A stretch of 64,000 nucleotides of DNA from Brachybacterium sp. FME24. GTDB taxonomy: Bacteria > Actinomycetota > Actinomycetes > Actinomycetales > Dermabacteraceae. The stretch lies in contig NZ_JABUXV010000006.1 in NCBI RefSeq assembly GCF_014897705.1, positions 186,001-250,000 on the forward strand. Direction: 5' to 3'. A program made the translations under genes and the position numbers. The first letter of the stretch is position 1, and every line of letters starts with the position of its first letter. The notes below the pieces were generated by a model. The model searched no databases. It saw only the letters and a list, made by a program, of their open reading frames with translations, and was not told the origin of the DNA. Below are positions 8,667 to 17,346 of this stretch, in pieces.

Positions 8667-9106
8667 CCGAGACCAGCGCCGGACGGCGCCGGGCCGAGAC
8701 CCCTGCACGCCACAGCATCGACGAGATCCTCGCCGCTGCCCGTCAGAGCGTCGAGCGCATCGAACCGGCCGCTCTGTCGACGCTGATCGAGCAGGGCGCC
8801 CACGTGATCGACATCCGTCCCGCGGCCCGCCGTGAGAGCGAAGGGCACATCCCCGGGGCGACGGTCATCGACCGCCTCGTGCTCGAGTGGCGCCTGGATC
8901 CGCAGAGCGCGGACCGCATGGACGAGGGCCCGGACCATGACGACCTGGTCATCGTGGTCTGCAACGAGGGCTACTACTCCTCCCTCGCCGCGCGCGATCT
9001 GCGGGACCTGGGCTTCCACCGGGCCACCGATCTGGTCGGCGGCTTCCGGGCCTACCGCGACGCGGAGCTGCCCACCACGCCGGAGCCCACCCACGAGGTG
9101 AGCTGA
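8663..9106 (+). CDS. Rhodanese-like domain protein
   Basis: This 147-aa single rhodanese domain follows an N-terminal ~35-residue leader. The signature is HVIDIRPAARRESEGHIPGA, and the active-site cysteine is C100 in VVCNEGYYSS. The loop after the cysteine reads NEGYYS, so sulfur transfer or phosphatase-like chemistry is possible but the acceptor is unknown. The start GTG overlaps the helicase stop (GTGA), making a two-gene unit. A strong hairpin closes it downstream. Confidence 0.85.
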   Translation: MTETSAGRRRAETPARHSIDEILAAARQSVERIEPAALSTLIEQGAHVIDIRPAARRESEGHIPGATVIDRLVLEWRLDPQSADRMDEGPDHDDLVIVVCNEGYYSSLAARDLRDLGFHRATDLVGGFRAYRDAELPTTPEPTHEVS

Positions 9107-9138
9107 CCGTCCTGCGGCCCTGCCGCGGCAGCCTCGGT

Positions 9139-9170
9139 CGGGGCCGGATCCTTCACGGGATCCGGCCCCG
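9139..9170. terminator. Bidirectional hairpin between convergent genes
   Basis: There is a perfect 13-bp stem (CGGGGCCGGATCC) with a TTCACG loop, between the rhodanese gene on plus and the acyl-CoA ligase on minus. It can serve both. The T-tract is weak, as is common in actinomycetes. Confidence 0.8.
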
Positions 9171-9178
9171 ACCTCGTC

Positions 9179-10732
9179 TCAGGACAGCTCGCGCTTGAGG
9201 ATCTTCCCGGTCGCGGTCATCGGCAGCTCCTCGAGGAGCACCACCTCGCGCGGGTACTTGTAGGACGCCATCTGCTCCTTGCCCCATGCCCGCAGCTCCT
9301 GCGCCGTGATCGTGGCTCCGTCCTCGAGGATCACGAAGGCCTTCACCTCCTCGCCGAACTGCTCGTCGGCAACCCCGACCACGGCGACGAGCGAGACCTG
9401 TGGATGCGAGATGAGCACCTCTTCGACCTCTCGCGGATACACGTTGTACCCGCCGCGCACGATCATGTCCTTGGAGCGGTCCACGATGAAGTAGAAGCCC
9501 TCCTCGTCGCGTCGGGCCAGGTCACCGGTACGGAACCAGCCCTCCCGCATGACGGCATCCGTGTCCTCCGGCCGGTTCAGGTAGCCGGTCATGACGTTGT
9601 GGCCGCGCACGGCGAGCTCCCCCACCGCGCCCGGTTCGGTGATCTCTCCCCAGTCCGGGTCGACGGGGTCGATGAGCTTGACCTCGACGCCCCAGACCGG
9701 CACGCCGATGGAGCCGGGCCTCGGCGTCGCGGCCAGGGAGAAGCTGACCACGGGCGAGGTCTCCGACAGCCCGTAGCCCTCCATGATCGAGATCCCGAGC
9801 CGCTCCCGCACGTCCGTGAGTATCTCCACGGGCAAGGGGGCGCCGCCGGAGATCCCCAGACGCAGGGTCTTGGCAACAGTCGTCGCCCCCTCCCCCTCTC
9901 CGAGAGCATGCAGCAGGCCCCACCACATCGTGGGTACGCCCGCGAACACCGTGACGTCGTGCTGGAGCAGCAGGGCGAGCGCCTGCTCCGCCTCGAAGCG
10001 GGGCATCAGCACCAGCGTCGCGCCCATCGAGAAGCCGGCGTTCATGTTCACGGTCGCCCCGAAGGTGTGGAACAGCGGCAGGGTGACGAGATGAGTGTCC
10101 TCGCACGGCCTCGAATCGAACAGCCGGTTGCAGGTCAGAGCGTTCATGAGCTGATTGGAGTGGCTGAGTTCCGCCCCCTTGGGCCGCCCCGTGGTTCCCG
10201 AGGTGTAGAGGACCACCGCCGTGTCGGTCTCTCGGGTCGACACGGTCTCGAACGTGGTGGGCAGGTCAGCGACCGCCTGCGCGAGGGTTCTCACGCCGTC
10301 GTACGGGCTGGGGACCGACGGATCCGCCGTCATCAGTACGAGCTGGGGCGGGTGCGCTGCCGCGAGGGCGCCGTCGTGGCCATACCGGCCGATCGGCATC
10401 TCCTCGCTCCCTTCGAAGCAGAAGTAGGCCTTCGCCTCGGCGTCGTCGAGGTAGTAGGTGATCTCCCGGGCCTTGTTCAGAACGTTCAACGGCACCACCA
10501 CTGCCCCCGCCTTGAGGATCCCGAAGTAGACGATCGGGAACTGAGGCAGGTTGGGGCAGCTCAGCGCCACCCGGTCCCCGGGCTCGATGCCGAGCGCGAC
10601 CAGGAGGTGGGCGACCTGGTTCGCGGCCGCGTCGACCTGCGCATAGGTGAGGCTCATCGGGCCGAGCACGAGGGCGGCCCGATCGGGAGCGGTGCGGGCG
10701 CTGTCCTCCAGGACCACGGAAAGGTTGTACAC
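9179..10732 (-). CDS. Long-chain fatty-acid--CoA ligase (AMP-binding enzyme)
   Basis: This 517-aa member of the acyl-adenylate family activates a carboxylic acid with ATP and loads it on CoA. Motifs are YTSGTTGRPKGAELSHSN (ATP loop), GYGLSETSPV, the hinge IVDRSKDMIVRGGYNVYPRE and the C-terminal catalytic lysine in TATGKILKREL. The start is GTG 10732, which has GAAGGAG 7 nt upstream; further upstream extension is not coding-like. It is monocistronic and divergent from an arsR gene. Long-chain acids are the usual FadD substrate, but medium-chain or aromatic acids are not excluded. Confidence 0.9.
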   Translation of the reverse strand: MYNLSVVLEDSARTAPDRAALVLGPMSLTYAQVDAAANQVAHLLVALGIEPGDRVALSCPNLPQFPIVYFGILKAGAVVVPLNVLNKAREITYYLDDAEAKAYFCFEGSEEMPIGRYGHDGALAAAHPPQLVLMTADPSVPSPYDGVRTLAQAVADLPTTFETVSTRETDTAVVLYTSGTTGRPKGAELSHSNQLMNALTCNRLFDSRPCEDTHLVTLPLFHTFGATVNMNAGFSMGATLVLMPRFEAEQALALLLQHDVTVFAGVPTMWWGLLHALGEGEGATTVAKTLRLGISGGAPLPVEILTDVRERLGISIMEGYGLSETSPVVSFSLAATPRPGSIGVPVWGVEVKLIDPVDPDWGEITEPGAVGELAVRGHNVMTGYLNRPEDTDAVMREGWFRTGDLARRDEEGFYFIVDRSKDMIVRGGYNVYPREVEEVLISHPQVSLVAVVGVADEQFGEEVKAFVILEDGATITAQELRAWGKEQMASYKYPREVVLLEELPMTATGKILKRELS

Positions 10733-10914
10733 GGCTCGGCTCCTTCGGACGACGGTGTCACGATGCGTGCCACGGTACGACCCGTCGGCCCGAATCGTTC
10801 GGATCTTGGAGAAAGACGCGAACGACGCCCCTCGGGCCGTTCTCACTGGGTGCCGCCCCTGGACCGTCGACCCGGTCACGCGAGACACTTCGTTCCTTGC
10901 GCAATCGTTGAATC

Positions 10915-11316
10915 ATGGGGAGACTCGGGGCTGTGCACGACGAGACCCTTCCTCAGCAGGCACCGGCGGAGCAGACTCCACCGGGAGAACCGACCGAGCT
11001 GCAGCTCGCGGCGGCGGCCGACACCTTCGCCATGCTCGCCAGCCCCGCCCGCCTCCACCTGGTGTGGCTCATGAGCTCCGGGCGCTTCGACGTCGGCGCG
11101 CTGGCGGCACAGGTCGGACTCAGCCTGCCCACCACCAGCCAGCACCTCAGCAAGCTGCGCCTGACCGGCATCGTCTCCGCCCGCCGCGAGGGTCGCCACA
11201 GCTACTACACCGTGGATGATCCGCACGTCGTGTCCCTGGTCGAGCAGATCTTCGAGCACATCGCCCCGGACGGCACCCTCGCCCCCGATCCCCCTATGAA
11301 GGACTCCCGCGCATGA
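10915..11316 (+). CDS. ArsR-family metal-responsive regulator
   Basis: This 133-aa winged-helix repressor has recognition helix residues LSLPTTSQHLSKLRLTGIV and wing RREGRHSYYTV. The N-terminal ~30 residues are Pro/Gln/Glu-rich and poorly structured. The final segment PHVVSLVEQIFEHIAP has the Asp/His pattern of alpha5 zinc sites (CzrA/SmtB). It overlaps the cation-efflux gene by 4 nt (ATGA), so it likely represses its own operon until Zn or a similar metal rises. GTG 10933 is an alternative start. Confidence 0.9.
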   Translation: MGRLGAVHDETLPQQAPAEQTPPGEPTELQLAAAADTFAMLASPARLHLVWLMSSGRFDVGALAAQVGLSLPTTSQHLSKLRLTGIVSARREGRHSYYTVDDPHVVSLVEQIFEHIAPDGTLAPDPPMKDSRA

Positions 11317-12350
11317 CTCCCCCGCGCTCCGACTCCCCCATCGCGGCCAGCGCCGCTCCCGCCGAACGGGCACCAGGTACGAAGGTCGACCTGCGCAAGT
11401 TCGCCTGGCTGTCCATCATCACCGCGATCCTCACGATCGCTCTGAAGACCGGCGCCTGGGCGCTCACGGATTCCGTCGGGCTGTTGTCCGACGCCGCCGA
11501 ATCCACCGTGAATCTGGTGGCCGCCGTCGTCGCCCTGATCGCCCTGACGGTCGCCGCGCGTCCCGCTACCGAGCGCTTCCTCTACGGCCGCGCCAAGGCC
11601 GAGTACTTCTCGGCGGCCGTCGAGGGCCTCATGATCTTCGTGGCCGCCGCAGTCATCCTGGTCACCGCCGTCGAGCGCTTCGTGAATCCGCGCCCGCTCG
11701 AGAACGTCGGCCTCGGCCTGATCATCATCGTGATCGCCTCCCTGCTCAACGGCGGCGTCGCGCTGGTGCTGATGCGCGCCGGGAAGACGCACAACTCGAT
11801 CACCCTGCGGGCCGACGGCAAGCACCTCATGACCGATGTGGTCACCAGCGCGGGCGTGCTGCTCGGGGTGGGACTGGTCGTGCTGACCGGCTGGGAACGG
11901 CTGGACGCCGTCGTCGCCTTCGCGGTCGGCGTGAACATCATCGTCACCGGCATCTCCCTCCTGTCCGAGTCCGTCTCAGGCCTGCTCGACAAGGCCCTGC
12001 CCGACGAGGACCACGAGATCATCACCGAGATCCTGCGTCGCCGCACGGACGGCACCACCACCTTCCACGGCCTGCAGACCCGCGAGGCGGGCCAGCAGAA
12101 GTACATGAACGTGCACGTGCTCGTCCCCGACGAGTGGACCGTCAAGCACGGCCACGACTACATCGAGGGTCTCGAGGACGAGCTGAGGACCTGCCTGCCG
12201 GACCTCACGGTGCTCACCCACCTCGAGCCGATCTCGGACCCCGCCTCCTACATGGACATCCCCGAGGCGCACGTGCCGATCCATGACGATGAGCACGATC
12301 CGACGCGACCGCCGGGGTGGGCCCGAATCGACTCCGCCGAGGACCGGTAG
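11313..12350 (+). CDS. Cation diffusion facilitator family transporter
   Basis: This 345-aa inner-membrane metal/proton antiporter has six predicted helices starting at LSIITAILTIALKTGAWALT. The metal-site aspartate is in LLSDAAES of helix 2, and HLMTD in helix 5 gives the HxxxD pair. The cytosolic C-terminal domain (HEIITEILRRR, VHVLVPDEWTV) is the dimerisation/metal-sensing domain. Co-transcription with an ArsR regulator points to Zn, Co or Cd export. The HxxxD motif favours zinc but does not settle specificity. Confidence 0.9.
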   Translation: MTPPRSDSPIAASAAPAERAPGTKVDLRKFAWLSIITAILTIALKTGAWALTDSVGLLSDAAESTVNLVAAVVALIALTVAARPATERFLYGRAKAEYFSAAVEGLMIFVAAAVILVTAVERFVNPRPLENVGLGLIIIVIASLLNGGVALVLMRAGKTHNSITLRADGKHLMTDVVTSAGVLLGVGLVVLTGWERLDAVVAFAVGVNIIVTGISLLSESVSGLLDKALPDEDHEIITEILRRRTDGTTTFHGLQTREAGQQKYMNVHVLVPDEWTVKHGHDYIEGLEDELRTCLPDLTVLTHLEPISDPASYMDIPEAHVPIHDDEHDPTRPPGWARIDSAEDR

Positions 12351-12512
12351 ATCGACAAAGGTCGAGGGAGCTCGAGATAGGTCGAGCCCCTTCCGCTCGG
12401 GAATCCGCGCACCTGCCCCGGTTGTCCGGGTCGGCCTTACGATGGGTTCCGAGTCTCAGACCGCCCCCGACGCCGGCCGGGATCAGCGGCGTGACCTACC
12501 GAAGGGGTTGCC

Positions 12513-13139
12513 ATGACCGGATCGCCGTACGAACCGCATGCCCGGTTCGGTGAGCCAGCATCACCGGACACCGCCGCACCGGTCCTCTCCGGACAGCTCA
12601 TCCCCACCGATCTCGATGCTCCTGCCGGCGGCTCCGCTCCCAGCGGGACCTATGACCCCGCCGTCCGCTCGTACGCCCCGCTGAGCCCAGGGCAATCGCC
12701 TGCAGGGCCGCCTCAGCACCAGGCTCTCCAGCCGTATTCTCCGATGCCGAACCACCAGGGCTCGCCGACGAACGTGTACGTCCTGCAGGCACCGAAGAGC
12801 GTGGGCGTCGCGTTCGTGCTCACCTTCTTCTTCGGCCCCTTCGGAATGTTCTACTCGACGGTCGCCGGGGCGCTGATCCTGCTCGGCATCGGTCTGGGCG
12901 TCAGCATTCTGGCCGGGATCATCATCGGCCTGATCACCCTGGTGACGTTCGGCGTCGGCGGATTGCTCGTCGCCTTCGCGCCGTTGCTGGGCATCCCGAT
13001 ATGGATCACGAGCATGATCTGGGGCTGCCTCGCCGCCTCGAGCCACAATGAACGGCTGCGCGCACAGGCGCAGCAGGTGCAGGCGCAGCAGATGCAGGCC
13101 CAGCAGTCTGCCCCTCACGGGCCCCACCCCGGCTTCTGA
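12513..13139 (+). CDS. Hypothetical membrane protein with Gln-rich tail
   Basis: This 208-aa protein starts at ATG 12513 after GAAGGGG. Residues 1-85 are Pro/Ser-rich and probably disordered. Residues 92-170 form two to three hydrophobic helices (VGVAFVLTFFFGPFGMFYST, ILLGIGLGVSILAGIIIGLI, LLVAFAPLLGIPIWITSMIW). The C-terminus carries repeats of QAQQ. The pattern resembles small actinobacterial membrane proteins of unknown function. No catalytic motif is visible. It stands alone, with no operon partner. Confidence 0.7.
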   Translation: MTGSPYEPHARFGEPASPDTAAPVLSGQLIPTDLDAPAGGSAPSGTYDPAVRSYAPLSPGQSPAGPPQHQALQPYSPMPNHQGSPTNVYVLQAPKSVGVAFVLTFFFGPFGMFYSTVAGALILLGIGLGVSILAGIIIGLITLVTFGVGGLLVAFAPLLGIPIWITSMIWGCLAASSHNERLRAQAQQVQAQQMQAQQSAPHGPHPGF

Positions 13140-13258
13140 GCGTCAGGCCCGAAAGCTCCGCAGCTTGACGCCGCGATCCGACCGACGAGGTCAGCGCCCG
13201 CTTCCGCCAGCTCCCGCAACCGCCTGCGCGGTGAGGCGCGCGATGGCACGATGGCGCC

Positions 13259-13732
13259 ATGGTGACCCAGGACGCCTCGGCGTCGCCTCGGACCGCTCCC
13301 CGCGCCCTCCTCCTGAACCACCTCGTGGCCGCGCTGATCGAGAGCGCCCTCATGGCGCGCCGTGCCCGGGACCGGAGCAATCGCACCTCGGAAGCGCATC
13401 AGTACACCGATAACGTCGCTGGCACCTTCTGGTCGTCCACCCAGACCGGGTCGGGCCCGAACGGCGCCTTCACCATCACCTTCGGGGTGGGGTTCGACAA
13501 CGCGCAATGGTTCCGCGGACGGGCGACCCGAGAACGACAGGTCTCGACCTGCCCCGACGAGTCCTGCTGCAAGCGCCCTCCGACCGACCTGTCCGACCGG
13601 TGGGCGGACAGCGCATGGCCGAGCGCCCGGATGCACGCCCGCGTGCTCGCCACCTTGCCTTCGGGACGTTTTCCCGGTGTCGACGACACGGAGGTCTTCG
13701 AGTTCTTGGAGCGGCACGCGGAGAGCCCGTGA
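13259..13732 (+). CDS. Hypothetical protein
   Basis: This 157-aa reading frame starts at ATG 13259 and has acceptable high-GC codon use, but I see no clear ribosome site and recognise no family. It has no signal peptide or membrane helix. A CPDESCCK segment holds three closely spaced cysteines. It could be a divergent gene or non-coding. The opposite-strand frame over the same span is less protein-like. Confidence 0.4.
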   Translation: MVTQDASASPRTAPRALLLNHLVAALIESALMARRARDRSNRTSEAHQYTDNVAGTFWSSTQTGSGPNGAFTITFGVGFDNAQWFRGRATRERQVSTCPDESCCKRPPTDLSDRWADSAWPSARMHARVLATLPSGRFPGVDDTEVFEFLERHAESP

Positions 13733-13925
13733 CCATTGCTCTTCGCCTCACTGGGGTGTGGCCCGTTCGCAATTTTCAGTGTTCTTCGATAGAGAGCCGC
13801 ATGATAGCGGCACGGTCCTCGTGCAGTGATCTATTCGTGCACCGTGACGGCTCCGGTGCCGCCGCCCTCTGCAGCGGCTGCCACAGCGACAGCAGGCACG
13901 TCGAGGTCCTGCCGGGAGCGCTCGA

Positions 13926-14960
13926 TCAGTGAGCTGCGGTCAGCGGGAATCCGCACTGCGGGCACGTGGCGCCGCTCGTCTCCGGGCCCGTCTCCGTGGA
14001 GGTGTCCGCCTTCTCCAACAACCCCAGCGCGAGCGCCTCATCGACGATCAGCACGTCCACCGACCCGGAGATGAGCGCCGCCTGGACCCCTGGGCGCCGC
14101 TCGGCCCCCGCGGCCAGCGCGACGACCAGTGGCAGTGTCCGGACGTCCGCGAGGGAGAGTCCGATGACCCGGTGCGAAGAGGGGTCCCCGAGCGGATGGC
14201 CCGAGGCATCGAAGTAGTGCCCGCACAGGTCACCCACCGGCCCCTGCGCGCTGAAGCGTTCGTACTCCGCCTCATCGAAGTGCATAGCCTCCACGATGAG
14301 GCGCGATGTCCCTCGCCCGAAGGAACCGATGCCGACGAACGCCAGATCGCTCGCCCGCGCGCGCTCCAGAGCCGTGCTCACGGAAGACTCTGAGATCAGG
14401 GCTTCGTAGGTGGCCGCGGACTCCACGATCGCTGGCGCGTCGAATCGCTCGGCGCGGATCGCGCACCGTTCTGCCAGCGTGACCAGCATATTGTTCCCCG
14501 AGGGGCCGGTATCGACCGTCGGCATACCTCCCACAAGGGACGTGAGAGTCGTCCCGGAAGCCAGCCGGCGAGGGGGGACGGCATCGATCATCCGCTGCAT
14601 CGTCACCCCCCACCCGAAGCCGATGCGCGAGGCAGCCGGCGCGAGCTCCTGGAAGACCTCGGCACCGAGCTGGGCCACACCCTCGAGCGGGTCACTCATG
14701 TTCCCCTGGTCCCGAGCAACTCGGGCACCGCGCAGCCCATAGACCGCAACGAGCCTCTCTTCGAGCGTTGACGCTCGCGGGACCTCCTCGTCGTCGACGA
14801 CGTGGAACTGCACGATCCCTTCGTCCTTGGCCGCACGCAGCACTCGGGAGACTCCCGATTTGGACAGCCCCAGGGTCTCCCCGATCGCCGTCTGGTCCAT
14901 ACCGTCGACGTAATATAGGCGCGCCACTTCGATGAGCATCCGCCGGTCTCGCCTACTCAT
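13926..14960 (-). CDS. SorC/DeoR-type sugar-binding transcriptional regulator
   Basis: This 344-aa regulator has an N-terminal helix-turn-helix (LYYVDGMDQTAIGETLGLSK, SGVSRVLRAA) and a SorC sugar-phosphate-binding domain (GWGVTMQRMIDAVPPRR, FVGIGSFGRG). ATG 14960 is chosen because AGGAG sits 7 nt upstream. It is the last gene of the polyol PTS operon and should sense a phosphorylated intermediate. The paired sites at 21494-21526 are its likely operators. The very C-terminus holds CPQC, an unusual possible metal-binding or redox pair. Confidence 0.9.
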   Translation of the reverse strand: MSRRDRRMLIEVARLYYVDGMDQTAIGETLGLSKSGVSRVLRAAKDEGIVQFHVVDDEEVPRASTLEERLVAVYGLRGARVARDQGNMSDPLEGVAQLGAEVFQELAPAASRIGFGWGVTMQRMIDAVPPRRLASGTTLTSLVGGMPTVDTGPSGNNMLVTLAERCAIRAERFDAPAIVESAATYEALISESSVSTALERARASDLAFVGIGSFGRGTSRLIVEAMHFDEAEYERFSAQGPVGDLCGHYFDASGHPLGDPSSHRVIGLSLADVRTLPLVVALAAGAERRPGVQAALISGSVDVLIVDEALALGLLEKADTSTETGPETSGATCPQCGFPLTAAH

Positions 14961-15062
14961 TGACGTTCTCCTGTCCACGGCCGCAGCCGCCTATGCCTCC
15001 TCGACAGACGGCGAGGCCGACCCCTCACCATTATGGCCGGGGCCGGCCTCGTTGCGACGTGA

Positions 15063-16364
15063 TCAGAGGACGCCGCGCGCCACCATCGCGTCCTGCAGGC
15101 GCCTCATCGAGACCAGAGGGCGGGTCTCGTCCACGCGCGCATCGTCGTAGGAGATGGTCTCGCCCGGTGCCTTCGCAGCGGTCAGCTCGGATCCCATGAG
15201 CAAGCCGATCGGCACCAGGTTCTGTTCACGGGCGGTCTCCGCGGGCACAGCCCACCCATAGTAGTGGTTGCCACCCATCCCCTCCAGCGTCGTACCCGGC
15301 TCCAGATCGAACTTGGCACGGGCGACGACCTCCGTGGTCACCGTCGTGGACTGGAAGTCAGCCTGCCGGTTCAGCACAGCTTCGCCGATGGACAACGGTG
15401 CCTCGATCGAGGCGATGTGCCAGGGCCGGAGCAGGAGGTAGTACGGACCCGTACCGAGCTTGAGGTAGTCCAGCTCGTGTGTGACCACATCGCTGGTCGA
15501 CTTCACGATGGCGAAGACGCCGGGGGCGACGTCTCCGGTGACGTACTCGACGACCGGACCGCGGCCACCCTCGAGGATGCCGCCGTCCACCACGGGGACT
15601 AGCTTCTGGGCGAGTTCGTCGACGTTGCAGGCAACGCCGTGCATCCCCTCGATCTCGATCGGGAATCCGGTCGCATTGGACAGCGCGGCCATCTCGAGCT
15701 GGGTCTTCGTGCCGTCGGTGAACTCGGTGAGCATGCGCGGGTTCATCTGCTTGCGTGCGGCCTCGCCCTCGTTGTCCGCGGGGACCGACGTCGGGATGTT
15801 CGGATTGTTCTTGCCCTTGCCGACCGCGACCACCTCGAGCCCGAGGTCCTGCGCGTACTCGACGAGCTTGAGACACTCGACCGGCTCATCACCGCGGCAG
15901 ATCGTGTACACGGTGTTCCCGGCGTTCGCCATGCTGCTGAGCAGCACACCCACGGTGATGTCCGCTTCCACGGTCATCAGGGCGACATCCGTGCCGTGGG
16001 TGATGCAGGTGTAGGCGATCTGCGCCGCGATCTCCGGGACCCCGGAGACCTCGAGCACGATGTCGACCGGTAGTTTCGGCATGTTCAGGCCGTCGCGGAT
16101 CACGACGGCGCGCCCTGAGGCGACGGCTTCGCCGGCGACTTCGATGTCGTCGCCGGCGATCAGCACATCGGACGCGCCGGCATTCTGAAGTGCGGACTCG
16201 GCCTTCTCCAGCACGATGTCGGCGACCGCCGCGACGGTCATGCCGGGCGTCCGCTGGATCTGGGCGATCAGCCCGGAGCCCATCTGGCCGGCGCCGACGA
16301 CGCCGACCCGGACGGGGTGGCCGACCTCTGCCTGGCGGCCCAGGAGTCCCTTTGTGTAACCCAT
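15063..16364 (-). CDS. NAD(P)-dependent dehydrogenase with C-terminal SAF domain (COG4091 type)
   Basis: This 433-aa enzyme resembles the predicted homoserine-dehydrogenase-like family COG4091. Residues 18-30 (VRVGVVGAGQMGS) give the Rossmann dinucleotide loop. The middle domain (GKGKNNPNIPTSV, LSNATGFPIEIEGMHG) matches the family's catalytic region. The last ~70 residues (KFDLEPGTTLEGMGGNHYYG) look like the SAF module. ATG 16364 has AGAAGGGA 8 nt upstream. In this operon it probably oxidises or isomerises the polyol phosphate delivered by the PTS, not homoserine. That reaction is inference from context. Confidence 0.85.
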   Translation of the reverse strand: MGYTKGLLGRQAEVGHPVRVGVVGAGQMGSGLIAQIQRTPGMTVAAVADIVLEKAESALQNAGASDVLIAGDDIEVAGEAVASGRAVVIRDGLNMPKLPVDIVLEVSGVPEIAAQIAYTCITHGTDVALMTVEADITVGVLLSSMANAGNTVYTICRGDEPVECLKLVEYAQDLGLEVVAVGKGKNNPNIPTSVPADNEGEAARKQMNPRMLTEFTDGTKTQLEMAALSNATGFPIEIEGMHGVACNVDELAQKLVPVVDGGILEGGRGPVVEYVTGDVAPGVFAIVKSTSDVVTHELDYLKLGTGPYYLLLRPWHIASIEAPLSIGEAVLNRQADFQSTTVTTEVVARAKFDLEPGTTLEGMGGNHYYGWAVPAETAREQNLVPIGLLMGSELTAAKAPGETISYDDARVDETRPLVSMRRLQDAMVARGVL

Positions 16365-16446
16365 GATTGTGTCCCTTCTGCCACCGGTGATGATGGCGAC
16401 TGCGTGCCCCGGAGGGCGGAGTGAGAATTTCTCTGTGGTGGGCTGC

Positions 16447-16908
16447 TCAGGCAGTCGCGACGGGCCGTCGGGCAGGGCGGACGGTGGAGCGCGATCCCAT
16501 GAAGGTGGTCTTGGGAGCAGTCGCACGGGGCCGGCGCGGAGTCGGCATCTGGGCGAGGGCCATCGTCACGGCCGCGGAGAGCTGCTTGCCACGCGTCCGC
16601 TCGGAGACCGTCGCAGTGGGACCGAGGAGGGCGGGCAGATCACGGAAGCGGGCGAACACGCTGGCGCCGACCATGCCCCGCGCGGTGGTGATCCGCCCGT
16701 TCGCACGATCCACGACGAGGATGAGCACGGCACCGCCCCGGATGGACCGACCTCGCCCGGAGAGCAGGACATCGTCCGATCCGCGAGAGGCCTCGGCAAC
16801 CCGTGTCAGCTCCCGCGAATACTGCCTCTGCTGCAGCAGCGTGAGCAGGCCGGAGACGACCATCGCGAGGAAGAGCAGCGCGGGGAACTGCCAGCCGATG
16901 TCGAGCAT
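16447..16908 (-). CDS. gutM: GutM-like glucitol operon protein
   Basis: This 153-aa protein has one N-terminal membrane helix (FPALLFLAMVVSGLLTLLQ) followed by the GutM core: RGRSIRGGAVLILVVD and GRITTARGMVG. GutM (SrlM) activates glucitol operons in enterobacteria; in actinomycetes it simply accompanies the PTS genes. The C-terminal ~50 residues are basic and probably flexible. It begins 1 nt after the IIA stop. Confidence 0.8.
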   Translation of the reverse strand: MLDIGWQFPALLFLAMVVSGLLTLLQQRQYSRELTRVAEASRGSDDVLLSGRGRSIRGGAVLILVVDRANGRITTARGMVGASVFARFRDLPALLGPTATVSERTRGKQLSAAVTMALAQMPTPRRPRATAPKTTFMGSRSTVRPARRPVATA

Positions 16909-16909
16909 C

Positions 16910-17278
16910 TCAGGCGCCCGTCACCGCGAGGGCGGCGCCCAAGGCGGGGACGATGACGTCGGGCCCCGTGGCGAGGACGGCTCCAGGCAGCAGCTCCTGA
17001 TCGGGCTGGTTCACGTAGAGGACCACGTGGCCCAGCTCAGAGAGGTTGGCGTTCGCCTTGTCCCCAACGGCCGTGACCTCGAAGGTCTGCTCCCCGAAGG
17101 TGACGGCGTCCCCGGCGGCGATCTCCCGGGACGGGCTTGCACCCCCTTCGTGGACGACGCTGACATCTAACAGGGCCGGCGGGACCGGCTCGCCGAAGAG
17201 GATGATGACGCCCTCCTCGATCATGTCGGCGGCATCGCCGCCGATACGGGAGACGGTGGCGCTCCAGATGGTGGTCAT
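16910..17278 (-). CDS. srlB: PTS glucitol/sorbitol-type IIA component
   Basis: This 122-aa cytoplasmic phosphocarrier aligns along its length with SrlB/GutB: MTTIWSATVSRIGG at the start, TFEVTAVGDKANANLSELGH in the middle. The histidine in VSVVHEGG matches the phosphorylated position of the family. The start ATG 17278 has AAGGAG upstream; a longer frame upstream is unsupported. It passes phosphate from HPr to the IIB domain of the next-upstream gene. Confidence 0.88.
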   Translation of the reverse strand: MTTIWSATVSRIGGDAADMIEEGVIILFGEPVPPALLDVSVVHEGGASPSREIAAGDAVTFGEQTFEVTAVGDKANANLSELGHVVLYVNQPDQELLPGAVLATGPDVIVPALGAALAVTGA

Positions 17279-17346
17279 GGTGATTCTCCTTCTTTCGTCA
17301 TGCAGGGCAGTGGGAGGGTCGGGTGGTGCGAGGCCGGGGTCGCCGA

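Noticed and set aside
7014..8708. 564-residue minus-strand frame opposite the helicase
   Set aside because: The Ala/Gly/Thr-rich start simply mirrors the RGG tail of the helicase. There is no ribosome site or domain.
10897..10904. TTGCGCAA palindrome just before arsR as an ArsR operator
   Set aside because: It is only 8 bp and lacks the wider imperfect repeat of SmtB/CzrA sites. A chance match is likely.
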